From positions 233,405,541 through 233,469,540 of the forward strand of contig OY856186.1 in NCBI GenBank assembly GCA_963693315.1: a stretch of DNA of 64,000 nucleotides, given 5' to 3'. A program made the translations under genes and the position numbers. Source of the DNA: Diogma glabrata (Eukaryota > Arthropoda > Insecta > Diptera > Cylindrotomidae). Below the pieces are notes generated by a model, which did not search any database, was not told where the DNA came from, and saw only the letters and a list, made by a program, of their open reading frames with translations. Shown here one piece after another: positions 31,421-41,689 of this stretch (position 1 is the first letter of the stretch; every line of letters starts with the position of its first letter).

Positions 31421-32450
31421 TTTTTGAGTTATGTGTGAAAAACCGTCAAAAAACATGCTTAGTTGATCGAAAAATGCAAGTTTTTAATTGCGAATAACTC
31501 GAAAAATATAGCTCTATGGAAAAAAACGGTTAAGAATATTTTGACTTAAAATGTGTCGCTTTATCTATTTTCGGAATTATTTTGAGTGAAAAAATTCCAC
31601 CCCCGAGAAGGGGTGGCATCTACCCCCAGGGAAAAAGCGCAAATCATCGATAAGACACCTTTGATTTTTTAGTCATCCTTTAACTGTTCAGCAAATTTCA
31701 AGTTAATTGGTCAAGGTTCAAAGAATTCAGAACCGAAAACGTTTGGTTACTGCACTATAAATTGATTTAACACGTTTAGTACAATTTAGCATCAATTGGA
31801 ACGCATAACAAAATTGCAAAATTTAAAATTATAAAAACATCAAAATTGCATTTTTTAAAGAAATATATTGTCACACTTTTCTATCTTCTTTGAATGCCTT
31901 CGTTTCAATTTGTTTTGTTTCAAAAGGCATAGGGTTTTAACCCCTAAAAGCTTGAAGTTATATTTTTTAAATTTTGTATAGATTTATTTTGGATGTACGT
32001 GTGTGAAAATTTTCAATTGTGAGCTTGGTCATTTTCATCTATAGAAAATTCGCAAAATTTTCGAAAATTTCTTAACAGCGGCTATCTCAGGAACCTTAAC
32101 CGCCGAGGTCGTCATTTGATAAATAGTATGATCCAAACGGTTGTTGTAAAGCTTTGAAGGATTTGACTTTTAAGGCTCTCTTAAACCACTCCATATATAT
32201 GAACTTCTCCAAGATATAATTTAGCCGGAGACGAATAGAACAAAAACGATATGAGATATTAAAAAATTTTGCGGCACTCACGGTGGTACTAATTTCTCGA
32301 CAGGAGAACCTGTCAGTTTCTTATTTGTCTCGGATATGGAGTATATACCAGTTATTTGCATGGCTGGTCACCCTTATGACAGCTTAGTAAGTATTGACGA
32401 GCAAAGATATCGTTATTCGGTTTCATTTGTAGAATTTTGATGTCTACGTA

Positions 32451-33030
32451 TAGGTAGAAACACAATACAATTTCGCTGTTGTAACCACAACAAAGGCGTC
32501 AGCGTGAAAAGCTGTCAAAAATAAAATTGCATAAACTTAAATACTGTGTTCTTTGTCAAAATGAATTTCACAAATTTCAATTTTAAAAATAACTAATTTT
32601 TACTAATAAATAAATAATAATAATTTTTCTACTAATAACTAATTTTAAAAATAAAATACAAAATACAAATTATGAAAATATATAAATGAATAAAACCGAG
32701 CTTTGAACATAAACTGAAAATTCAGTTGACAACTCAAAACAAAACGATTACAACCTCAGAAACGCGAAAAACATCAGAAAATCATATTTATCAGTTGGCG
32801 GCTCTGTCACAATAACATTAAAAATTACCCTTGCAGCCAAATAAAATTAAAATTGATATCTGGCAATAATCATCGCCGACGATAAATTAGAAATGGAATC
32901 TAAATTTTCTCCGACGAAAAAAACTTTTTCGTTTATCGCTGTAGTTGTGTTTGAAATGTATGTATCCTGTGTATTCTAATGTTACTAACGTCGTCGTCGG
33001 ACGAATTCGCCCGTGTTGTGTTTCTAGCTT
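32451..33030. mobile_element. MITE family E, about 580 bp
   Basis: TAGGTAGAAACACAATACAA at 32451 is inverted relative to CCGTGTTGTGTTTCTAGCTT ending at about 33030. The inner parts (TTTCG / CGAATTCG) also correspond. A single terminus of the same family is seen at 5470-5522. The interior is AT-rich with ACGACG-type stretches and no ORF. Confidence 0.6.
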
Positions 33031-33065
33031 ATGTCGTATGTATGAATATCGACAGCTACAAAACA

Positions 33066-33297
33066 TTTACGTGTAACTACATTTTCGAAAATTTGGGAGG
33101 AAGCGAAGAAAACGTTTCATTGCCATTAAAAGAACCATGAAAATAAAATTTGTTATTAACACATCTAAAAACAACTTATTTTTTTGGGATTTATTGATAA
33201 TAAATTTTATTTTCATGGTTGTTTAGAATTGCAATTAAACGTTTTCTTCGCTTCCTCCCAAGTTTTCGAAAATTTAGTTACACGTAAATGATTTGTA
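33066..33297. repeat. Foldback with arms of about 95 bp
   Basis: CATTTACGTGTAACTA, TTTTCGAAAATTTGGGAGG, AAGCGAAGAAAACGTTT and CCATGAAAATAAAATTT occur in the left arm (to about 33162) and in reverse complement in the right arm (about 33186-33297), with a loop of some 25 bases. The right arm's outer end overlaps the first bases (TTTGTAACG) of the large element at 33292-35531. Confidence 0.88.
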
Positions 33298-35531
33298 ACG
33301 ACGGACTATTTTCAATTTTTACTCTGAAAATAATGATTTTCAAATTCAATAATAATTTTATTAATTTTCTCCAATTGTACTAAAGGTAGACATTTATGTG
33401 TACCACTGTACATTTAAACATTTTTTTGATGATATATAGTAAATAAACTCAATTTCAATTAAAAATACAAGTTTTGTATAAATGATTGGTTGTATTAGTG
33501 GAAATTGCTGTTACATGATGGAAAATGAAACAGAAGATCTGGAAGAATATGATATATAAACGATCAAATTGTTTGGATCGAGTGAGTTAGTAAATTTAAA
33601 AATTCGATAGGTCATCAAATTTTTTTTAAATCAAAGATTTTGCATCTATTAAAAATTCAAGCAAAAATTTGTAAAATGTAAATGTTTATCATGTAAAATT
33701 AAATAATTTATTTTGATTGTGATATCGAAGTGTTTTTTTTATTTATTTATTTTTAATGTGATGAGTTTAGAAAAAAAAATTGTTTAATGAATCATTGAAA
33801 ATGAACGGAAAGTGAAAAAAATGAATCTAAAATACAAATATACAAGCTGTGAAAGTATTTATTTAAGTGAAGTTGACGAAACCGTTCAACCCACTTTTTG
33901 TACTCCATTGGATACCAAAAATTGTTTGTATGAGTTTTCAATTAATAAAACGACGTCTTCGAAATGTTGCAAATTGTGCTGTTTTATTGAATTTAATCGA
34001 TGTGATTGCCCTGCTTACGTTATCATTATGAACCTCTATTGATAACTATGACATCCATAAATTGAGCTTTGGGATTTTTATCAGGGCATCGGATTTATTT
34101 ATATATTAATAACATTTATTTTAAATAAAACTTGCCGTCGCAAGATAATGACGCCGGTTGAAGAAAATCATTGAAATATAAAGGAAATTTGTTTCTATTG
34201 AATGGGCAAAATAACGAATGACAACATTCAAGACAACATTCAACACCAGCTATTAATGTAAGCTTTGATTTTATTTGTATAGTTTTCATTAATTTATTTA
34301 GTTTTTGTGTTCCGTTAAATTATTTTCAAAAATATATTTTAAAAGTTTTTTTGATGGGAGATTTCCAAGTACAAGATATTCTGTTTGTGTAAATTTTGTT
34401 CCGGCGTAAAATTGTTACGGAATTTGGACTTTATCACGAATATAATTATATTACACTATACCGGAAAGCTCAAAAAAATATATGTATACTGTAATATTAC
34501 ACCGGTGCACTGAATTTATAACAAACAAACTGATTACACTTGGAGATCTCTTATATTATGAATCACAGAATGAATAATTTAACAAAACTATTAATTGGCT
34601 AACATGAAAAATAATTTATTTAAAAAAACAAATCAAAAATTATATAAATTAAAATCAAGCAAAAACCTTACATTAATTTATTTCTTCAATGTTGTCTTCT
34701 TCATGTTTTATTTCACATCTTCGTTTATCTTGATGGTTAATTAAAGGTTTTATTATATCAAGCAGAAGGTAATCCGTTCCTCCACAAAAAGCAATACATA
34801 ATAAAGTCACTGCACGAAAATTTCATAAACGGACTTGACGATTCATTTTAAAAATAGCATTATACAATTTTGTGTTTAGCATCTCGTACGGTAACAACAG
34901 CATGAACTTCTTCAATTAATTTTTGTTTTTCGTCATCATCAAAGTATATGTACCTTTTTAAATTGATTTTCAAAACTGATAACATAACACTTGTTTAATG
35001 AATAAATTTTATTTCTTGAATGTAAAACATATTTCGTTTACATATTTTAATAGATGCAATTGAGGTTTTGACATTTCATTAAATTCACAACCACAAAAAA
35101 ACTTTACCACATTAACACAATAATTGAAATGAAAAGCAAATTTATTTTCTTTTTAGTTTTAAAACAACATTTTTGAAATAATTAACAATACTAAAACTAC
35201 TCAAAAGTAAGCTGTATGACAATTCAGTCATGCCACACATGACTGAGTTTAATCTTATTTCAATTTACATAATTTACTGATCGTAAATTTATACTAACTG
35301 ACTCGATCCAAACAATTTGATCGTTTTTATATCATTTTATCCTCGATCTTCTGTTTCATTTTCCGTCATTTATCAAAACTTGCAATTTTTAATTTACTTG
35401 AACTTATTTAAATCATCAAAAAACAATGTACAGTGGTACACATAAAATTACAATTGAAATTAATAAAATTATTATTGAATTTGAAAACTATTATTTTTGA
35501 GTAAAAATTGAAAATAGTCCGTCGTTACAAA
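33292..35531. mobile_element. 2.24-kb element with long (about 250 bp) terminal inverted repeats
   Basis: 33292-33590, starting TTTGTAACGACGGACTATTT, is matched in reverse complement at about 35285-35531, which ends AAATAGTCCGTCGTTACAAA. Matching internal landmarks are TTTATTAATTT, TGTGTACCACTGTACAT, GAAAATGAAACAGAAGATC and ACGATCAAATTGTTTGGATC. The interior (33600-35280) has only one 76-residue cysteine-rich ORF (33812-34042, SSKCCKLCCFIEFNRCDCP), not recognised. This is therefore a non-autonomous or decayed DNA transposon of unknown superfamily. Confidence 0.8.
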
Positions 35532-38500
35532 ATATATAATATTATAATTGATTTTGATTATACATTTGTGTTTATAAAAGTCCAAATACCGTAACAGATT
35601 TGTAGCCGTCAATATGATATTTGTGTGCTATAAAGTGACAACGATGTTGGAACGCATAATGCAGTATTTTTGATTGTTTGCTGCTTCTATTAGGTTTTGT
35701 GCAACTGTAAAGAACAAACTGGTGTCGAATAATTTATAATGGAGCGGCTGGTGTTAGTTGTGGCGATGGTTTTCTTATCGTTTCCGCAGCTAGTTTCTAT
35801 GGCAAATGATTCAAAACGTTTTTGCGATTCTGAAGATTTTACTGCAGATTTGTTTTGGATGGATAGCGAACGTCGACACATTGTCAAATTCCACATCTAG
35901 AATTTTTGCTTGTCCAAATTTAGGTTGCAGATTTTCTGACATGTAATACTATAAATATTTCTCGATTCCAATGGGTCGCTGTTGATTTCTCAGTTGATAC
36001 GTTCATATGTCATTATTTATTTTGCCACACGCGTCATTGAAACCTCATTTTGACTGTGGAAAACTTGATATCTCAGTTGCATTTCTCCAAAATCGTTTGA
36101 TAAAATTGAGGAAAGAGTTTCTCATAATTTCGGAAATGGCGTTGTTGTTTCGTCTTGCATTTATGCAAATTAGCGCTATTGTAATTTGATCGGTATTAGA
36201 TCCAGATTACCAAACAGCGCTAGCTAAAAAAGACAATTTTTCTGCAGGAGAAAAAAAGACAAATTTTAAAATAAATATAGGTTTGGAGAGTTAAAAAAAT
36301 AGATTATTTTGTTTGCTTTTCGTCTGATCATTTTAAAACTTATTCATGAGCCATAGTTTCGTTGATAAAATGCAATATTAAAGTCAAAATATTCTATCTT
36401 GAGTTAGATTAGTTTGATCCTAGACCCTCGAATTATAAATCCAAACATCATTAAACTGTATATAACGTTGAATATAATATTATGCTAAGATTTGATTCTT
36501 CCATTTCCTTTTTTCCATAAACTTTCTTTTAGTTCCTAACCTTTTTAGTATTGACGGAATTTTTTTTACATAAATTTTAACGGGTCAATATTTTATTTGT
36601 ATACTCAATTTTTAAATCTTTCAACCTGCATCGTAAAACATTAACGCAAGAAATCAAAAGAACGTTGAGCTTCATCACTAAGTTGTAGGTATGTCAAAAA
36701 ATCGTGTAGCTCCTTTTTGCTTATTAATCGTCTAGTTTGAGTGATGATTAGTTTCAAGCTATATCCAATACCAAGAGATCGATTACTGAAATGTAAGAGT
36801 TTCTAAAAACTCGTTAAGTGTGTCAAAAGAGAGTATTGATTTTGTTACCGAGATTTTTTGATAAATATATATTGGAGATTTTTTTTGTCTAGAAACATTT
36901 GACACATAAAAGTAATTATTTAGATGACATGAAATATAATTGAAGAGTATTTTCTGAGTGAATCCAGTTTAATCTATTTTCGACTGGTAGGAACAGTTGG
37001 AAAATATCAGGTGGTTGCAGATTATATGTCTTTTTTTTTACAAAAGTTGAACTTATTGAAGTTTGTCATTCACCAGGATTACCACCAACAATTGTGTAGA
37101 TATCTCTAGAGTTTTACAATTATTGGTACCGTTTTCTTTCAGAGTTGTGGTTTCTTTATCTCGTCTCAAATCTAGGAGAAGTGATTTTTCTTTTCCGTCC
37201 TCTACTTGAAATTCTCCGAAGTGAATCCTTCAACGAATAAATATGTCAGTATTATTACTGTTTCATTTCACGGTGGTCCTCTATATCAAAGTTGCGTATG
37301 CCATGATGAGGCAAATATTTCACTTTGAGACGAGCTCTGTTAGAGATTGAGCTTGATATATCTCCTATTAACTAGTCTATAATCTGATCTACTTTTGGAT
37401 TTTTTAACACCGTAACGTATACAAATATGTAGTTTCATGATCGATTGGATTGGTCACTTTAGTTTAGATGAATTACTATTAACAATTTTACAATACAAAC
37501 ATCGTTTTATCTGCACTTATCTGAATTCAAAATATAATTCCATATAAACATTTATTTTTCTATGTTTTCCTTAAAACTTGAAGAATGTTTTCTTTCTTTT
37601 TTTTTTAAATCAATGCTAAATTTTTAAATTAATTTAATTTACACCATTTTATTAGATACTAATAATTATAAATAAATTACTACTCTGAATTTTTTTTATG
37701 TATCGAAAAAGTGAAAGAAAAACCAGAATATAATTTTCTTTTACTTTTTTCTTGTAAAATTGCCAAAAAAAATTTTTTTGTTTGTTATTGTTTTGCATCA
37801 CAGTTTTGTCATTGTTTTATTTTGGAAGGGAAGCACTGCGGGATTTTCAGAAGAATTCTTAAATAATAATCGAATAAATTGAAAATGAAAACAATCGAAT
37901 GTCGAAAAATCGAAAAATAGTATTAAATTACATAATCGATTGTTTACTTTTGTTATTGTTTTTATTTTGTTTTACTATGTCATTGAATTATGTCATTCAT
38001 GAATTTATGCTGACAAAATAATTTTATTCTGAACAGATCATCTTAGTAATATGTTTAAGATTGAAAAATGATTCAGTTTTGGGTGTATGAGTTTCAAAAT
38101 ATATTGTGCTAGAAGTAGTAAATTATCATTTCTTATAAGTCAATTAACATTTATATGTAAACTAAGATTATTTGTTTATCTAATGCTTACGATACTCGAG
38201 ATATCTTTGACGAAATTGATTAACGTAATGTCATTCGAGTATAAAAAAACTGATAAATAACTTCCCAATACGAACGTATTTAGGAATTTATAACAATGAA
38301 TTATCAAAAATTTCATTTTAGTTATTTATACTTTTCACAAACATTTTTATTTTTGAGCGGTTCAATGCCATTATATACAATTGAAAATTAGTAAGTGTAG
38401 ATTAACAAAGAGAAGTAATTTCTGTGGTAATAAATTATTGCAGTTCAAACATTGGTAGACTTGTTTCTTAACAGAGGTTATTGCTGGTGAAAGTTTTTTC

Positions 38501-38596
38501 CTAAAACTTGGTGTAATGTTTTTTCTTAAAACTTAAATTAAATTATTCGGGATTTGTGAGCATTTAAACTCAAGTAACTTTGTGAACTCTTTGAAT
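35532..38596. other. Gene-free AT-rich interval
   Basis: No conserved protein, RNA gene or clear repeat was found. TTGGAACGCATAATGCAG at about 35649 resembles the terminus of the outer repeat at 26953-31806. The remaining ORFs are short and lack family motifs. Confidence 0.45.
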
Positions 38597-38846
38597 TTTT
38601 TCAATTCAAAATCAGTTTTGGATTTCTCTGAATAAACCTTACAGTTTATACTCTTAAAACTCCATTTTGTTCTTAATCCATGTTTCGGTTGGGATTCGAA
38701 CTTATAACTTCATCAGTGTCAATGTTCGAATCTTACGGTAGACACGCTATCCACTACACCACCAAGGCGATGTTGAAACTTCATCATCAGTACCGTACTT
38801 AAATTGAATCTCTCAATCGTCATTATAGACATCATTTTTATGGAAT
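38597..38846 (-). mobile_element. tRNA-derived SINE, copy 1
   Basis: On the minus strand, CTTGGTGGTGTAGTGGATAG resembles a tRNA A-box region (TGGxxxAGTGG), and AAGTTCGAATCCCAACC about 60 bases later is a good B box (GGTTCGANTCC-type). These are RNA polymerase III internal promoter elements. The unit does not fold as a complete tRNA gene. A related copy lies at 47788-48022, and the two share the body (TTTTTTCAATTCAAA, GAAACTTCATCATCA, TATGGAA(T/A)TG). Hence a short interspersed element and not a tRNA gene. Confidence 0.7.
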
Positions 38847-39854
38847 TGTTATTTATTAATGCACAAAAATCTTAAAATTAAACTCTATAATCATCATCAA
38901 ATCTACAAACTCGGATGGGCTATCTGAGATTGATAACAACAAAGACCTCAAAAATTGTACCCCGAATACGAAATAAAAATTAGAACATGGAACGTATTAA
39001 ACTTTTGCAGATAAGACAATCTCTTAAAACTTATACAAACCAAGCCGTTTAGCACATTTATAAATGTCCATTAAAGCATTCAGACATCTCGTCGAAGTTT
39101 ATGCATCCACTGAAAACAATATTCATTTTATTTACTGAGTCAATCTTTGTAACCTTATATTTGTGACAGTTTTCGCGCCGTTCCTTCAAAGACCAATCTT
39201 GCTCTGATAATTTTTATAGTGAGTCGTGTCATTGATTCCTTGAGGTTAGTTGTTAGGATACTAGTAAATTTTTATGACTCAGTTTCTTCTTGCCAGAAAC
39301 TTGGGACCAAACGTCATGCATTCATCTAAATATTTCATATGTGTCAATAATTTTTGAAATTGAATAGAAAACTTTCGTTGAAAATTAGGAAATGTCTTAG
39401 ATGTAAAAAATATAAATTAATTACCCCTGATTTCACCCTATGTTCACAAAATTTTTCCTGATTTGACAAAATTTTTCCTACATCGCAAGAATTAAAAAAC
39501 AACTTTCATTGTTTCAATATATTCAAAATGTGAAAGCGAATTATCTTGGAATTGGTGTTCCAGACACTTTAAATAAAATATAACAAATTATAAAGTATGC
39601 AAACGTTTTACTTATCCTTTTCAGATTCCTTGAATCCATTGGTAAAAATCAGTGAGGTTTCTCTCCCAATCGTCCAATCCAGATCAATGTTTTAAAGATT
39701 ACCTTTAATACTAAAAAACATGTTGGGAGTACAAAATCACCATTCACCAGCTTACAGTTTATTTCAGGCAAGCATATGGTAATATTATCCACCCGAATAT
39801 TTTGTTTTACTCTTGTTTGTCTGCGTAAAATCATAACATTGGAATTGGAATTAG
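38847..39854. other. Gene-free interval
   Basis: AT-rich sequence with only short ORFs. Nothing is recognised. Confidence 0.4.
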
Positions 39855-40060
39855 AATTTAATCGTCCACGTTGTGCTATACTTAGGTAACGCTGACAGAA
39901 TTAGGGTGGTGTATCGGAGACAGGTAGCTTGTTCAATGAAGCTACATCACGGCGAGCCATTGGTCATTAAAACCAATGAAACTCAAGCGATTTTTCTCCA
40001 TGTTAAGGGCAGCTTGGTTAAGGGCAGCGTGTGTCTTGGATCAAGCGGCTCGCTATAGAA
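39855..40060. repeat. Repeat shared in reverse orientation with 59699-59860
   Basis: CGTCCACG, GCTGACAGAATTAGG, TGGTGTATCGGAGACAGG, TACATCACGGCGA and TTAAAACCAATG occur here and, in reverse complement, at 59699-59860. In both places the block directly precedes the RTE-type endonuclease sequence, so it may be the 5' region of that element. The opposite strand at 59.7 kb, however, carries a 126-residue ORF that looks like a LINE C-terminus. Confidence 0.65.
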
Positions 40061-40104
40061 ACGTGTTACACGTGTTTTCTGAAAACTTTAAGACACGCCC
40101 CTGA

Positions 40105-41570
40105 TGCTCTAATGAGTCTAGAAACATAGGCTGAAAGTTATAGAATGGATGACATTGCTCTGCATGAAAATAGACATCCAATAATTGGAAAACAAGATTT
40201 GAATAGCCACTCTCCGTACTTTAGTGACGACTGATGTATGCATATGCATATAAGAAACCCTGAAGAAATTCTTCCCGGTCAATAAGAGGATCTGCTACCT
40301 ACGAGAAAGCGGAACATATACAACGATATTGCTATCGTTGCCGTGCATGCACCCACTAATGCTAAGACCATCGACGAAAAGGATACTTTCTACATAGAGA
40401 TTATGAAACAAACATCAACACACGACTTCATTATGGTTCTTGGTGACTTTAATGGGCAAGAGGTGGGTTCCAACATCCTGTATTTGAATTTAAATGATAA
40501 TGGCGAGAGATTGACTGAGTTTGCATTATTAAATAATTTGAGAATTGTCAGTACTTTATTTCCGCATCGATCGATTCATAAGGAGACTAGGATCTCACCA
40601 AAAGGAAACACTCAAAATTTAATTGATCATATGCTAGTTACAGCTCGTTTCTTCTCGACCGTTCTGGATGTGCGATCCTTTAGATGTGTATATATTCTAA
40701 GTGACCACTTCCTTGTTAGTGGTAAACTAAGGTTCCTTTTTCCAAACCAAGACATTTCTAAGCTCAATCAATGGGAACGTTGTAACATATTATTCTCGAA
40801 GATATCAAAACCATATTGCCGAAACATTGGAGAAATCAGAAACTATTTATGGAGACTTCGATACGTCCTGGTGTTTACTCATAGATGCTGTTTTAAGCGC
40901 TGCTGAGGGAATACTTGGATGACCAGAAAAGCACTCCCAGAATCCATGGATGGATCAAGCATGTCTTAATCCTATTCAATACAAAAGAGATTGCTATCTG
41001 AAATGTCTACAAGGACGCAACACCAGGCTCACAAAGGAGAACAATAAACAAAACAACGGCAAAACATGCCGTTACAAAGCTATGTAAATGAACAAAGAGT
41101 GAATGGAGCAAGAAAATGTGTGAGGAGTGTGAGGAAAATATTCAATAAAGAACATCAATAACGTAACTTCTTTCACCAGGTTTTAACCCTGTCCCTTAAA
41201 GAAGGGACCTCAAATCGTATCGACAGTTATTCAAAACGAAGATGGGGTGCTACTAGTAAATAGTAATCCCAAAAAATTGTGTAGACAATTGGCCCACTTA
41301 TTTGAGAATCTTCTTAATATGATTGACCAACAGCGAGCCAGACGACTAGTAAAGTTGGTTCGTTCATCAAAGGTACATGAACATAGACAAATCCACCCAA
41401 GTGAAATTCGATGCGGTGCTGTCAAAATTACAACGTAATAAAGCACCTGGTATCGACGATATATCATATAACACATGGCTATGAAAGTATCAGCTAGACT
41501 ATTTGAACTTGTTCAAATGATTTGGAGGACTGAAACCATGCCACAGGATTGGAATTTCCATGAAAATTCA
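40105..41570 (+). pseudogene. RTE-clade LINE fragment: endonuclease and start of RT
   Basis: The endonuclease blocks are in order: a remnant of MDIIALQE (40140-40180), VAVHAPTNAKTIDEKDTFYI (40340), DFIMVLGDFNGQEVG, NDNGERLTEFALLNNLRIVS, TLFPHRSIHKETRISPKG, NTQNLIDHMLVTARFFSTVL, DVRSFRCVYILSDHFLVSGK. The IDHxLVxxR...DVRxxRxxxxxSDHxLV pattern is typical of RTE endonucleases. Degraded RT sequence continues to about 41570 (NKAPGIDDISYN; ELVQMIWRTETMPQDWN). Frames are broken and the palm domain is lost where the next LINE begins. Confidence 0.82.
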
Positions 41571-41689
41571 CAAAATCCCAATCCCATTCCCAATTATTGT
41601 GTTATTCTATCTGTTCCTTCTGGCTTTGGTTTTAAACTTTTAATTTTACCATTAATCATTAATTTTCAATACATAATGCCTACTTCTTT

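Larger units (their letters stand above)
28422..31752. mobile_element. 3.3-kb inverted-repeat element with hAT and CXC remnants
   Basis: The left end, beginning CAGTAACTGAAC at 28422 and continuing TTCTGAATTCTTTGAACC, TCAAAGGTG and TTGCGCTTTTT...ACCACCCC, is matched in reverse complement at about 31590-31752 (ends GGTTACTG). That gives diverged inverted repeats of roughly 150 bp. The interior holds a minus-strand CXC fragment, a plus-strand hAT-like fragment and a nested MITE. The mariner is inserted at a TA exactly at the left terminus. No intact transposase remains. Confidence 0.6.
26953..31806. mobile_element. Outer inverted-repeat pair enclosing several nested elements
   Basis: The left block near 26953-27010 contains TGCGTTCCAATT, then CTAAATTGTACTAAAC, then TAAATC. 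The right block near 31760-31806 is the reverse complement of the same series (GTTTAGTACAATTTAG, AATTGGAACGCATAA). They are about 45-50 bp long with a few differences. Between them lie the mariner (27138-28419) and the 3.3-kb element (28422-31752), so this looks like an older small DNA element split by later insertions. No transposase is assigned to the outer element. Confidence 0.65.

Noticed and set aside
33812..34042. 76-residue cysteine-containing ORF as the transposase or a toxin-like peptide of the long-TIR element
   Set aside because: It has no catalytic motif, no signal peptide and no recognised cysteine framework; it is probably a chance ORF.
35690..35896. 68-residue minus-strand ORF
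   Set aside because: Low-information composition, no motifs, no upstream or downstream gene structure.
38690..38770. tRNA gene on the minus strand
   Set aside because: A- and B-box-like sequences are present but the acceptor and D-arm pairings fail, and a related sequence recurs at 47.8 kb with a conserved non-tRNA body; it is better explained as a SINE.
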